From positions 20,554 through 84,553 of the forward strand of contig CAMZEK010000006.1 in assembly GCA_947305795.1 (NCBI GenBank): 64,000 nt of DNA, in the 5' to 3' direction. A program made the position numbers and the translations under genes. Position 1 is the first letter of the stretch; the number at the start of each line of letters is the position of its first letter. Below the pieces are notes generated by a model. The model was not told where the DNA came from, searched no databases, and worked only from the letters and a program-made list of their open reading frames with translations. Source of the DNA: an uncultured Bacteroidales bacterium (GTDB lineage: Bacteria; Bacteroidota; Bacteroidia; Bacteroidales; F082). Shown one piece after another: positions 53,989 through 62,509 of this stretch.

Positions 53989-54015
53989 GGTGGTAAATTT
54001 TTAATTAATAATGAG

Positions 54016-54660
54016 TTATAGTTTGTTGATTCCTATGTCAAAAATGTTTTTCTTAATGATCAAAGGACTATTCCAGATGTCTTCTGGAAATATCACATGG
54101 GTTTTTGTGTTGATGATAGGAATCCTGTGCCAGCGATCTTCGCAAAGGTCAATGTGCTGTGCGAGATAGACGAGGCGCACAAGTTCCGTACAATAAAGCT
54201 CGGTCGTGTCGTTGATATCATAGTTGTTGTCGAAAAGAATCTTGCGGTTCACAATTTGCAGTGCCCTTTCGGCTATGATGTTGGCTATTGAGTCGGAGCA
54301 ATTTACTCGTGCCGATCCACCAAGCTTTGCCCGCGAATTGCAGTAATAATCTGAGATAGGCTCACATTTTAGGTATTCCGGCTCGTCTTTTTCATTCTCT
54401 CCTGGCACTGCATGAATCACATTCCATTGTCTCCCATTGTGATAAGCTATCCCGACATGTGAGAATTTGCCGTCGCTCAAGCCGGTTACCACACGACTCT
54501 CATAACCGATGCCGTTTCGGAACAACAGGTCGCCATTGCGCAGTTCTGTGGTGTCGTACATCACTTGATTAGGAGACTTGTAGGTATGGTTCGCACACGA
54601 CATGGCTGCGGAGAGCCATGCCACGACCCAAAGGAGACATATTACCTTATTTTTATTCAA
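54016..54660 (-). CDS. YiiX-like permuted papain-fold hydrolase, lipoprotein
   Basis: A 214-residue lipoprotein (MNKNKVICLLWVVAWLSAAMSC). The mature part shows the circularly permuted NlpC/P60 (YiiX/YebB) arrangement: LRNGDLLFRNGIGYESRVVTGLSDGKFSHVGIAYHNGRQWNVIHA with the early histidine (FSHVGI), and the nucleophile cysteine late in TTELYCTELVRLVY. Relatives are predicted amidases or acyltransferases acting on lipid or peptide substrates at the envelope. Promoter box at 54732-54739. It lies 187 bases downstream of the MMPL exporter gene on the same strand. Confidence 0.85.
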   Translation of the reverse strand: MNKNKVICLLWVVAWLSAAMSCANHTYKSPNQVMYDTTELRNGDLLFRNGIGYESRVVTGLSDGKFSHVGIAYHNGRQWNVIHAVPGENEKDEPEYLKCEPISDYYCNSRAKLGGSARVNCSDSIANIIAERALQIVNRKILFDNNYDINDTTELYCTELVRLVYLAQHIDLCEDRWHRIPIINTKTHVIFPEDIWNSPLIIKKNIFDIGINKL

Positions 54661-54731
54661 ATCCCAACTGATTTACAATGTTTTATTGACAAATTCTTGC
54701 AACGTGATAGCGCGATTCAAGGTTGACGGTG

Positions 54732-54739
54732 CAAATATA
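54732..54739 (-). promoter_or_regulatory. -7 box of the YiiX-like gene
   Basis: Reads TATATTTG on the minus strand, about 72 bases before the ATG. Confidence 0.4.
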
Positions 54740-54847
54740 CAAATATTTGCCAAAATCAAAGAAGTGGTGTGCCATGCGATAGATTTCCCTCACTTCAGCA
54801 ATTTCATAATCTCCTTTTCCGAAGCCTCAAGATGGGCAAGCAAGCGT

Positions 54848-57800
54848 TCACTTCACTTCCTTACAACAAAACCTGTCGAATGCGGCAAGAAGTCCTGGCA
54901 AAACGAAAATGATCAGCAATACGGCGGCCAATGCGCCTGCTGCTATGCATTGCAGTATCGTTGCAATGGTCGTGTCGTCTATCATAAGCGACATTGCAAA
55001 TGGGGCAAGCGTCATTATCGTTCCCGAGGTCAAAATGGTGTGCGTTGATGCCAGATAGGCCTTGCGAATGGAATCTATCTTACTCGTCGAGGCCCGGGCT
55101 TCACGGTAGTTGTTGGTGAAAAGTATGCCATAGTCGATGGTTGCCCCCATCAGAATGCTCTGCATGATGAGGTAGGCCAGATATAACAGCTTACCGTTCA
55201 ATCCGCTCACTATCACATTGATATACACAGCCGACATTACCGTCATTACCAGTATGGCAGGCACGGCAAACGAACGGAAAGTGATCGCCACGATGAGGAA
55301 AATGGACAATACAGTGATGAGCGTGACAAGAAGCATTTCATTGCCGAACTGATTGCGCATTTCGTTTATCATCACCGATTCGCCGATAAGATAATGCCTG
55401 CTTTCAAGCTGGTTGTCGCATTGTGCGGCAAGCGTTTCCACAAAGTTATGGGTTGCATCTGATTCCTTTGGCAGTTCGGTGAAAACGATGGCTTGCGAAT
55501 ACTTTCGTCCGCGTAACTGGCTGAAATTCTCATCTATCAGGACATTAACGTTGTCCATTCCAGACCTCATCTCGTCGTTCACTATTGAAGCAAACCGTGG
55601 ATTGTCAATTACAGAATCATTCAGCGTTTTGAGAATCTCTTCTGCCGACATTTTCACACTGTCGTCATCGAAATGGATGATGCCATTGTAGAGGTAGGCA
55701 AGTTCAATGTCGCGCATTTCCATTTTGGCGCCAAAGGTGGTGAGCAGGGCGTGCATCTCGGCAGCATCGAAACGGTTCCCTTTCTTGGCGATGGCCATGA
55801 CTCTTTCAGCCATGTTGAGCTTTTCTATGTTTTCCTTGTCAACTGTTGGCATCGCAAAGTCAAGCTCTTCTTCCTGCTCATCGGCAGGCTCAAAGACTTC
55901 CGTTGGGCTTTCCTCCAACTCGGCTATGATTTCTTCCTCGACTTTTTCCTCGGAACTTTCGGTTTTGCCAGACTGAAGTGTCATCAACATCAAATTTTCC
56001 TTGTGCCTCAACAATCTGCGGTTTTCTTGGTTTATCTGCGAAGCAAAAATCTTTCTGTTGGCGATGTCGCTAATGACGAAATGTATAAAATCGTACACCG
56101 ACATGGTTTTTGTTTTTTGCTTCATGGTACGTCCGTAAAGGTTGAATATGATGGATGCACTTTTTTCGTTCATTCCTATCATTTGGGCGATTTCGGACGA
56201 AGTATACTGACTCAGGAAAATGGTCGAATCCTTGTAAATCGCATCCTCATCGTCTTCGTCTGAAACGCCTATGTTTTCGTCTTGGACTATGTTCACAACG
56301 GTTTCGATGGAATCGCTTTCGACGGGAAGAACAACCTGCTGCTCAACAAGTTGAGGTTTTAGCGTTTTGCTACTTTTATGCGAAGGCATCATGCTTTCGT
56401 TGAGCAATTCCTTGGATGATCTGACAATTTCTCTAATAGTAGTCTTTTGGCCCGCTGGACATAGAAGCGCGATGAGTTCCTGGTCAATGCCAATAATGCC
56501 TGAAATTTCTTTTGAAGTCAACTTTTTGTCAATAAGGCATGTGTCGGTAAGCGAAACGAGGATGTCGAGGTATTGCGATTCGTCCTTGCTGATGTTTGAC
56601 GCGTCTCCAAGATATGCCGAAAGGGTAGTGTCAGCACTCAGTTCCGCAGCGAGCGAGGCGAAATCATGAAGGCTCATTTTTTCTTCGTTAGGGTTTCTCG
56701 AACCTATGTAGTAAATAGCATCCACAATCGTATTAAGGTCAAGATCAGCGATATTGTAGTCATTATCGCCAGCCATCGACATCATATCGCCAGCCATTGC
56801 CGACAAATCCCCAACCACGCTTTTTGTTTCAGCTGCCGTAAGTTGTTTTTGCATCAGCGACGGATACGAAATGAAGGACTTCACTTTCGGATTTTCAGTC
56901 ACATTGTCGGAAAGCTCTATCACCTTTGTGGAATCTGTATTTTCGTACAGAAGCACGATGATGTTTTTCGGCGGGAAATATTTTTCAATCTCGGATTTTT
57001 GTTCGAAAGAAAACGAGATTTCGGTCTTTTTGTGAAGATAGTAGGAGCCGGCGAAGATGGCCACGAAAGCTATGGCTAACGGGATGCGGAATTTCATGCT
57101 GAAACCAGCAAGGCGGTCGGTCCTGAATTTCAACACCCTTTTTGTCGATTTCGTGATGGCGCTGTCCAAAGCCAATATGATCGTTGGCAGTACAGTATAA
57201 ATTGACACCAGACTGCAAAGAACGCCTTTTGCCAAAACGATTCCCATGTCGGCACCGATTTTCAACTTCATGAACACGAGAGCCATAAGCCCGACAATGG
57301 TGGTAAAGGCACTGCTAACTATCGACGACGACGCCTTTTTGAGCGCATTGGTCATGGCAGTGATTTTGTCGCCATTCCCCAACAACTTTTCCTGCCTGTA
57401 GCGGTTCATGAGAATGATGGAATAGTCGATGGAAAGGACGAGCTGAAGAATGGCTGCAATAGAATTTGTGGTAACCGAAACGCTCTCGAACAGAGCATTG
57501 GTGCCCATGTTGATGGCCACAGCCACACCTATGGCGGCAAGGAATATGGGCGGTTCGAGCCACGACTCGCACATGATGAATAGCACAATAAGAAGCAAGA
57601 CAAAGGCGATGAGTATTACGCCTATAGGTGCCGAAGTGCCATTTTCACTTTTCTCAACGATAATCCGATCACCGTATTGAGCCGAAATCTCATCGGCAAT
57701 CTCCTGTTGGCTGCGTTGGCTGCTGCATAAAAGTTCATACAGTACCTTTTCGCCACGGTTGTATTCTTCGCTGCCATTTTGGTACAATATATTGGAAACG

Positions 57801-58078
57801 CCATCAATGTTGGAAAGTTCGACTTGGGTAGCTGTCTTTAGACTGTCGGGAAGTGACCAAAACATTACCCTGATCATGCCAGTACCTACTGCGTCTGCGC
57901 CAAACTCTTCCGACATTAGGTCTAAACCTTGTTTCATCTGTGAGTCATTGGGCAGATAACGCGTCATGTCGGTATTAATGTTGGTGTGAGGAATCATCAA
58001 TGCGCAAGCAATTGCCACGACAACCGCTGCTACGAGGAGCACAAGACGTTTCCTTACAACTAATTCCGAAAGACGCAT
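54848..58078 (-). CDS. MMPL/RND-family exporter with repeat-containing central domain
   Basis: A 1076-residue inner-membrane transporter of the HAE3/MMPL branch of RND pumps. Residues 10-30 form TM1; ~150-310 and ~915-1070 form the two sets of five further helices. Each half has the proton-relay signature (VLSIDYSIILMNRY at 215-228; GATIDYGILFTNNYREA at 978-994). Between TM7 and TM8, residues ~405-850 form an unusually large, helical, acidic insert, well beyond the usual periplasmic loop. It contains related units: IYYIGSRNPNEEKMSLHDFASL (455-476), LTSKEISGIIGIDQELIALL (520-539), YTSSEIAQMIGMNEKSASIIF...MSVYDFIHFV (625-668) and FDAAEMHALL...IELAYLYNG...MSAEEILKTL (770-819). The substrate is unknown; lipids, polyenes or lipoproteins are usual for MMPL. 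-7 box at 58105-58112. Confidence 0.88.
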   Translation of the reverse strand: MRLSELVVRKRLVLLVAAVVVAIACALMIPHTNINTDMTRYLPNDSQMKQGLDLMSEEFGADAVGTGMIRVMFWSLPDSLKTATQVELSNIDGVSNILYQNGSEEYNRGEKVLYELLCSSQRSQQEIADEISAQYGDRIIVEKSENGTSAPIGVILIAFVLLLIVLFIMCESWLEPPIFLAAIGVAVAINMGTNALFESVSVTTNSIAAILQLVLSIDYSIILMNRYRQEKLLGNGDKITAMTNALKKASSSIVSSAFTTIVGLMALVFMKLKIGADMGIVLAKGVLCSLVSIYTVLPTIILALDSAITKSTKRVLKFRTDRLAGFSMKFRIPLAIAFVAIFAGSYYLHKKTEISFSFEQKSEIEKYFPPKNIIVLLYENTDSTKVIELSDNVTENPKVKSFISYPSLMQKQLTAAETKSVVGDLSAMAGDMMSMAGDNDYNIADLDLNTIVDAIYYIGSRNPNEEKMSLHDFASLAAELSADTTLSAYLGDASNISKDESQYLDILVSLTDTCLIDKKLTSKEISGIIGIDQELIALLCPAGQKTTIREIVRSSKELLNESMMPSHKSSKTLKPQLVEQQVVLPVESDSIETVVNIVQDENIGVSDEDDEDAIYKDSTIFLSQYTSSEIAQMIGMNEKSASIIFNLYGRTMKQKTKTMSVYDFIHFVISDIANRKIFASQINQENRRLLRHKENLMLMTLQSGKTESSEEKVEEEIIAELEESPTEVFEPADEQEEELDFAMPTVDKENIEKLNMAERVMAIAKKGNRFDAAEMHALLTTFGAKMEMRDIELAYLYNGIIHFDDDSVKMSAEEILKTLNDSVIDNPRFASIVNDEMRSGMDNVNVLIDENFSQLRGRKYSQAIVFTELPKESDATHNFVETLAAQCDNQLESRHYLIGESVMINEMRNQFGNEMLLVTLITVLSIFLIVAITFRSFAVPAILVMTVMSAVYINVIVSGLNGKLLYLAYLIMQSILMGATIDYGILFTNNYREARASTSKIDSIRKAYLASTHTILTSGTIMTLAPFAMSLMIDDTTIATILQCIAAGALAAVLLIIFVLPGLLAAFDRFCCKEVK

Positions 58079-58104
58079 GACTATACTATGTCAATTTCGG
58101 GGTG

Positions 58105-58112
58105 CAAAAATA
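58105..58112 (-). promoter_or_regulatory. -7 box of the MMPL exporter gene
   Basis: Reads TATTTTTG on the minus strand, 26 bases before the ATG. Confidence 0.5.
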
Positions 58113-58231
58113 CAAAAAGTCCCTTTCCTGCTCATTTTTCTTTTTGTTCACTATTCATGTTCTGTTTTTTGCGCTATTCAAACTACCGGTGGTTCAGTGT
58201 CTCAAAGAACACCGGAATAGTTGCGTAACCG

Positions 58232-59320
58232 TTATGGAAGCAGCTCAGCGAGTATCACATCCAATTCGTCAGGTTCTTTGTCGCGGGCGATGATTATGCC
58301 AGTCTGACAATCGATGAGCAGGGTTGAAGGATAGGCTCGAAGGGCGTATTCATCACGAACTTTGCTTTCGCCTTTCCCTCCTCCGCTGAAGTCACACACG
58401 TTGATCCAGGTCATGCTATTTTCTTCAAGACAGGATTTCCAAAATTTGAAACGATTTTTAGAATCCGTGGAGAGACCGAATATTTCAAGACCTTTATCAT
58501 GATATTTTGCGTATATCTCCACCAACCGGGGCAGAGCTTCTCTGCATCCGCCGCACCATGACGCCCAAAAATCGACGAGCACATAGCGGTTGGCAGGGTT
58601 GTTGACCACCGAACTCAGGCTGATAGGGTTGCCGTTCACATCGGGATATTCCATGTCGATGTACATTCCACCAGCTTCGGTCTTCATGCGACGGGTAAAC
58701 TCATCTCTTAGTTCATCTACATAGGGCAACGATGCCAATTCGGGTATAAGACGATCTAAAGCATCCAGCGCTTGAGCCGACGAATCGCACCAGTATTCGA
58801 TATTGGCCAACGCCAAAGCTCCGGTTGGATTGGCGTTCATCACCTCTGCCTTTAAGGCTTTCTCGGTGTCGTGGTCGCCACTCAGCATATAGTCTCTGAT
58901 CTTGCGCTCCGTGTCATTTGAAGTCGTGCCAGTGGCTCCCGTGGCGTAATCCTCCTCGTCGGTGGCATCCACTTCCACGAGAATCGTTCCTGGCTCAAGA
59001 ATGAAGTCTTTTAACTGCATGCCATTGTGTACATATAAATATACATGGGTTGGTGAAGCTATGTCGGGATGAAACTCGAAGGCTCCATCCTTTACAGTGG
59101 AGGTCTCTATAACTTTAAAATAATCGAATGCATCCGCCAATTCGAGTTTTGTGCCGTTTTTCAGCCCTTTTAAGACGGTGCCCTTAACGGTGCAATAGCC
59201 AGATTGGTTTTGATGGGAGTGGCATCCGCTGAAACTCAGCATCATCAATACAGAAATCAAGGCGGTCAGAACGCGGCCGTTCATCTTCAAAAACGAAGGT
59301 TTTTCATTTGTTTTTTTCAT
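58232..59320 (-). CDS. TlpA-like thioredoxin lipoprotein with DUF4369-type N-domain
   Basis: A 362-residue envelope thiol-disulfide protein. It has a lipoprotein signal ending MMLSFSGC, an N-terminal DUF4369-like beta domain (CTVKGTVLKGLKNGTKLELAD...GAFEFHPDIASPTHVYLYV), a helical middle and a C-terminal TlpA/AhpC-type thioredoxin domain with the redox motif in VLVDFWASWCGGCREALPRLVEIYAKYHDKGLEIFGLSTDS. The CxxC is CGGC. The cis-proline region reads RAYPSTLLID. Relatives reduce periplasmic disulfides or support cytochrome c maturation; a ccsA-like gene is 2.8 kb away. Three in-frame Met are possible (59329, 59320, 59284); I used the Met before KKTNEK. -7 box at 59414-59421. Confidence 0.88.
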   Translation of the reverse strand: MKKTNEKPSFLKMNGRVLTALISVLMMLSFSGCHSHQNQSGYCTVKGTVLKGLKNGTKLELADAFDYFKVIETSTVKDGAFEFHPDIASPTHVYLYVHNGMQLKDFILEPGTILVEVDATDEEDYATGATGTTSNDTERKIRDYMLSGDHDTEKALKAEVMNANPTGALALANIEYWCDSSAQALDALDRLIPELASLPYVDELRDEFTRRMKTEAGGMYIDMEYPDVNGNPISLSSVVNNPANRYVLVDFWASWCGGCREALPRLVEIYAKYHDKGLEIFGLSTDSKNRFKFWKSCLEENSMTWINVCDFSGGGKGESKVRDEYALRAYPSTLLIDCQTGIIIARDKEPDELDVILAELLP

Positions 59321-59413
59321 ACTTGTCATATCTTTAATAACTCAAAAACAAGTTTGTAATCTATTTCAATGACCATGATGTCATAGAGGGCAGAGTCAAA
59401 CTTCAAATTGGCG

Positions 59414-59493
59414 CAAAAGTACAAAAAACACAACTTGAATTATGGATTTCTTTTCATACAAAAAACTGGAATCGCGTTTTTTTTCTACTTTTG
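59414..59493. promoter_or_regulatory. Divergent -7 boxes between the TlpA-like and LolA-like genes
   Basis: Minus-strand TACTTTTG (59414-59421) for the TlpA-like gene and plus-strand TACTTTTG (59486-59493) for the LolA-like gene. The plus-strand box lies about 43 bases before the ATG at 59536 and overlaps the ORF-track start at 59491. Confidence 0.55.
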
Positions 59494-59535
59494 CCGCACC
59501 GCACTGCCAACCAAACCTGTGCGATTGAACAAGAA

Positions 59536-60171
59536 ATGAAACGTATCTTTTTGATTATCTGCTTTATCGGGGCGACGATGGCCTCAATGAATCTCCGCGC
59601 ACAGACACCTGAAGAAGTCGTCGAGCGCATGAACACCGAGTTTAGTAAAGGCGACTCCCTCGGCATGTCTTTCGATTTTGTCATGTCAATTCCCATCCTT
59701 GGTACGTTCAGAAGCACCAATTACACGCTAGGTGACAAATTGAAGATAGAGCTTAACGTAAAGGGCAATAAAGTCATCACATGGAACGATGGCACGACTG
59801 AATGGGAGTATGACTCCGAGAAGAACGAGGTGAAAATCACCAAGGCAAAACCTAAAGAGGATAATGAAAACTCAGGCAACACGGACCTCGTCACCAGTGT
59901 TTCCGAAGGGTACGACCTTTCTTTTGATAAGAAAACCAACGACAAAGTGTGGTACATCGTATGCAAGAAAAACAAGTCGAACAAAGACAAGGATGATCCG
60001 AAGCGGATTGACCTCGCCATTTCTAAAGCCGATTATTCGACCATCTACATGAAGACCAAGGCAAAAGGCATCGGAATCTCTATGGAGAACTTCAAGTTAG
60101 GGGTGACGGAAGCGCAAGTCACCTTCAATCCCGCTAACTACCCCAATGCCAAGATTATCGACGAACGATAG
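59536..60171 (+). CDS. LolA-like outer-membrane lipoprotein carrier
   Basis: A 211-residue periplasmic protein with signal peptide MKRIFLIICFIGATMASMNLRA. The mature sequence (TPEEVVERMNTEFSKGDSLGMSFDFVMSIPILGTFRSTNYTLGDKLKIEL...WNDGTTEWEYDSEKNEVKITKAK) shows the LolA pattern of a half-open beta barrel: short amphipathic helix, repeated strands and W-N-D-G-T-T-x-W-x-Y-D segment. A Lys/Asp-rich loop (CKKNKSNKDKDDPKRIDL) interrupts the later strands. LolA carries lipoproteins from the inner to the outer membrane; LolA-like proteins are also paired with MMPL exporters in polyene lipid clusters. Divergent from the TlpA-like gene. Start at 59536 is favoured by the promoter position. Confidence 0.83.
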   Translation: MKRIFLIICFIGATMASMNLRAQTPEEVVERMNTEFSKGDSLGMSFDFVMSIPILGTFRSTNYTLGDKLKIELNVKGNKVITWNDGTTEWEYDSEKNEVKITKAKPKEDNENSGNTDLVTSVSEGYDLSFDKKTNDKVWYIVCKKNKSNKDKDDPKRIDLAISKADYSTIYMKTKAKGIGISMENFKLGVTEAQVTFNPANYPNAKIIDER

Positions 60172-60211
60172 TTGGATTTCTTCTATTGTTTTTCTCTATG
60201 GAGTCTATCAC

Positions 60212-61108
60212 TTAGCACTCTTTGTCGTGACAATGGCAGTCTGTTGTCTCGGGTTCGAGGGTAGCGTGTGTGATACCATGCTCAGCGAGGGTGTGCTTGA
60301 GTTGTTCTGAGATTTGTGGCCAGCAGTTAAGGTCATCAAGGACGATATGTGCCGTGAGTGCCGTCTCGGTAGTGCTGATGGCCCACACATGAATGTGGTG
60401 TGTTTCTTTTACATGCTCATCTTTAACAATTAATTGCTCAATCTCATGCAAGTCCAGCCCTTCGGGAATGCCATCCACCGCAAGCCGCAAACTGTCGGAG
60501 AGCAGTTCCCAAGTGGAGAAGAGGATGACTGCAGCGATGATAAGTGACACGATAGGGTCGATAACCGTCCAACCTGTGAAATAAATGACGATGCCGCTGA
60601 TGACGACCCCGACGGACACCAAAGTGTCGGCAGCCATGTGGAGAAAGGCGCCACGCACGTTAAGGTCGCTCTTCTGACTGCGCATGAGCAGCAAGGCTGT
60701 CACGCCGTTGATGATAATGCCCACGCCTGCCGTCCACGACACAGCGATGCCATTCACTTCGGCAGGCTCACTGAACTTGTGGATGCTCTCGATGACGATG
60801 GCTCCAACCGCCACTAATAGGATGACCGCATTAAGCAACGAGATAAGGATGGTGGATTTACGATAACCGTAGGTAAAACGCTCGTTGCGCTGCACTTTTG
60901 CCAGACGGAAAGCGATCAGCACAAGCACTAAGCTGAATACATCGCTCAAGTTGTGCCCCGCGTCGCTAAGAAGCGAAAGTGAGTTTTGCCATAGACCCAC
61001 ACCTGCCTCGATGAGCACGAAAAGCCCGTTGAGAATGATAGACAAAATGAAGATACCGTTTAGCGTCTGCGTTGGCGCGTGATGATGATGGTGATGATGA
61101 TGTTCCAT
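60212..61108 (-). CDS. CDF-family divalent metal efflux protein with His8 N-terminus
   Basis: A 298-residue cation diffusion facilitator, probably exporting Zn2+ (also Co2+ or Cd2+) by proton exchange. Six transmembrane helices are visible; the transport-site residues are in SLLSDAGHNLSDVFSLV (TM2) and AFLHMAADTLVSVGVVI (TM5). The C-terminal ~90 residues form the cytoplasmic metal-sensing domain (GIPEGLDLHEIEQLI..., THHIHVWAIS...) and end in a metal-binding tail (TTDCHCHDKEC). The N-terminus is MEHHHHHHHH, eight consecutive histidines, an unusually clean natural metal-binding tag. It lies nine bases downstream of the cytochrome biogenesis gene and is probably in its transcript. Confidence 0.92.
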   Translation of the reverse strand: MEHHHHHHHHAPTQTLNGIFILSIILNGLFVLIEAGVGLWQNSLSLLSDAGHNLSDVFSLVLVLIAFRLAKVQRNERFTYGYRKSTILISLLNAVILLVAVGAIVIESIHKFSEPAEVNGIAVSWTAGVGIIINGVTALLLMRSQKSDLNVRGAFLHMAADTLVSVGVVISGIVIYFTGWTVIDPIVSLIIAAVILFSTWELLSDSLRLAVDGIPEGLDLHEIEQLIVKDEHVKETHHIHVWAISTTETALTAHIVLDDLNCWPQISEQLKHTLAEHGITHATLEPETTDCHCHDKEC

Positions 61109-61117
61109 GATGATTTC

Positions 61118-62290
61118 TTAATTATATGCATGTACCCCGCCCAAAAGCAGATTTACCCCAAAATAGGTGATGACCACGCTCAAAAAGGCAAGAATGCCGT
61201 AAACGTGGAAAAATATCGGCTTCTGGAACGATTTCCATAATTTTTCATGTAGCGGTGCGGCATAGATAAGCAAGGTGATGAGTGCCCACACCTCTTTCGG
61301 GTCCCACGACCAATAGTTGCCCCAGGAGACATTGGCCCACACCGCCCCAATGAAAATGCCGATGGCCAGCAAGGTCACAGCAGGATAGAGCATTGCTGTG
61401 CTGAGGTTTTTCAATCGCTCCAAACGAGGCAAGTCTTTTGGTTTAATTACGGCAATGATGCCAACCACCATAATGCTCAGCAGCAGGGCATAGGCCGTGA
61501 CGATGGTCGAGATGTGGATGCTGAAGAACGGCGAGCGTAGCACGGGCAGCAGGGGACGGGTGAGCATCCTGACATGCAACACTACAAGCAAAACGACAAG
61601 CACCGCCAACCACGAAATGGTGACGGCACGGAAGGCTTTGCGCCGTTCAACAAGCATGGCCGTCAAAGCGAAAAAAAGCAGCAAATAGCCCGCGTATGTT
61701 ACGCCGATGCCCCAAGGGTCGCGTGCGACATCGAGGATGGAATTGCCTTGCTCATCGTAGTCGCTTTGGTAGAATCGGTAATGCCTGTGTTTCAGGATGT
61801 GATTCATGGAGATGACAATGTCCTGTTGGGTTTTGCCATCGTTGAGTCGGAGGTAACTCACATAGTCTTTTGGCTTGCTGCTGCCTTCGTAGGTCTCGAT
61901 TTCGAACCGATTCAAAGTGAGGCTGAAGGGGAGGGCTTCCTTGGTGATCTCGCCCTTGTCCTTGATGAAGAATTGGCTGTTGGGACGGTTAGGTTCGAGT
62001 TTCATGCGGCCGTGTTGCCCCGTGAGCATGGTGAGCAGTGCCCCGACCAAAATCAGCAGAATGGAAACATGCAACGCGCAGACCGCCCCCCGTTTCCACA
62101 AGCGGCATTTCACCGCCATATAGACCATAAGGCCTGCCACCAATGCCCACAACCCCACAAACCACCATGTACCATACACATGAGCCAGCGCGAACTCTGA
62201 GCCGTGCTGCTTCTCAACGATGGTGCCTGAGGCCAGGACGGCAATCAGAATGATGACCAAAACTGATGTTATGTGACGAACATATTTCAT
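61118..62290 (-). CDS. Compact ResB-CcsA cytochrome c biogenesis fusion
   Basis: A 390-residue membrane protein for system II cytochrome c maturation. The first ~215 residues look like a shortened ResB/Ccs1: three N-terminal helices, a periplasmic domain (FSLTLNRFEIETYEGSSKPKDYVSYLRL...HRHYRFYQSDYDEQG) and a fourth helix. The remainder is CcsA, with the tryptophan-rich haem-handling motif GAVWANVSWGNYWSWDPKEVWALITLLIYA and flanking conserved His (LHVRML, SIHIST, HVYGILAFL). Usual Bacteroidota ResB-CcsA fusions are nearly twice as long. The -7 box (62309-62316) overlaps the ORF-track start at 62311, so I use the Met at 62290. No c-type cytochrome gene is in the window. Confidence 0.88.
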   Translation of the reverse strand: MKYVRHITSVLVIILIAVLASGTIVEKQHGSEFALAHVYGTWWFVGLWALVAGLMVYMAVKCRLWKRGAVCALHVSILLILVGALLTMLTGQHGRMKLEPNRPNSQFFIKDKGEITKEALPFSLTLNRFEIETYEGSSKPKDYVSYLRLNDGKTQQDIVISMNHILKHRHYRFYQSDYDEQGNSILDVARDPWGIGVTYAGYLLLFFALTAMLVERRKAFRAVTISWLAVLVVLLVVLHVRMLTRPLLPVLRSPFFSIHISTIVTAYALLLSIMVVGIIAVIKPKDLPRLERLKNLSTAMLYPAVTLLAIGIFIGAVWANVSWGNYWSWDPKEVWALITLLIYAAPLHEKLWKSFQKPIFFHVYGILAFLSVVITYFGVNLLLGGVHAYN

Positions 62291-62308
62291 AAGCTTGAAT
62301 CGATGTTG

Positions 62309-62316
62309 CAAAATTA
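62309..62316 (-). promoter_or_regulatory. -7 box of the ResB-CcsA gene
   Basis: Reads TAATTTTG on the minus strand, 19 bases before the chosen ATG. The rest of 62317-62509 shows no gene. Confidence 0.5.
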
Positions 62317-62509
62317 AAAAAAGATGCAGGACAAAGACCTTTGCCCCGCATCGGTAACTAACTCAAAATTCTTTCTAATTACTTGTGACAAAAATCTGAC
62401 GCAAAGTAACGGCGATTCCAAAAACCGTGAAATCCCAATGTTTGGCGATTTTGGTGTAAGAATGTCCCCATTAATGGTGGATTTGTCGGGAGAAAGATGT
62501 TGTTTTTGC

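Noticed and set aside
54781-54847. Short reading frame LLAHLEASEKEIMKLLK right after the MMPL stop, resembling the end of a regulator such as MarR
   Set aside because: Only about 20 codons between stops, no start codon of its own and no upstream remnant; could be chance.
60750-60775. Sequence resembling the TCGACAGGCTCAGTGA repeat inside the CDF gene
   Set aside because: It encodes SEPAEVNG, which corresponds to the normal (N/x)PxEVxG loop of CDF proteins, so native coding sequence explains it.
60212-61108. His8 start suspected to be a cloning-vector tag
   Set aside because: It is embedded in a normal genomic context with continuous native sequence on both sides, and codons are mixed CAT/CAC.
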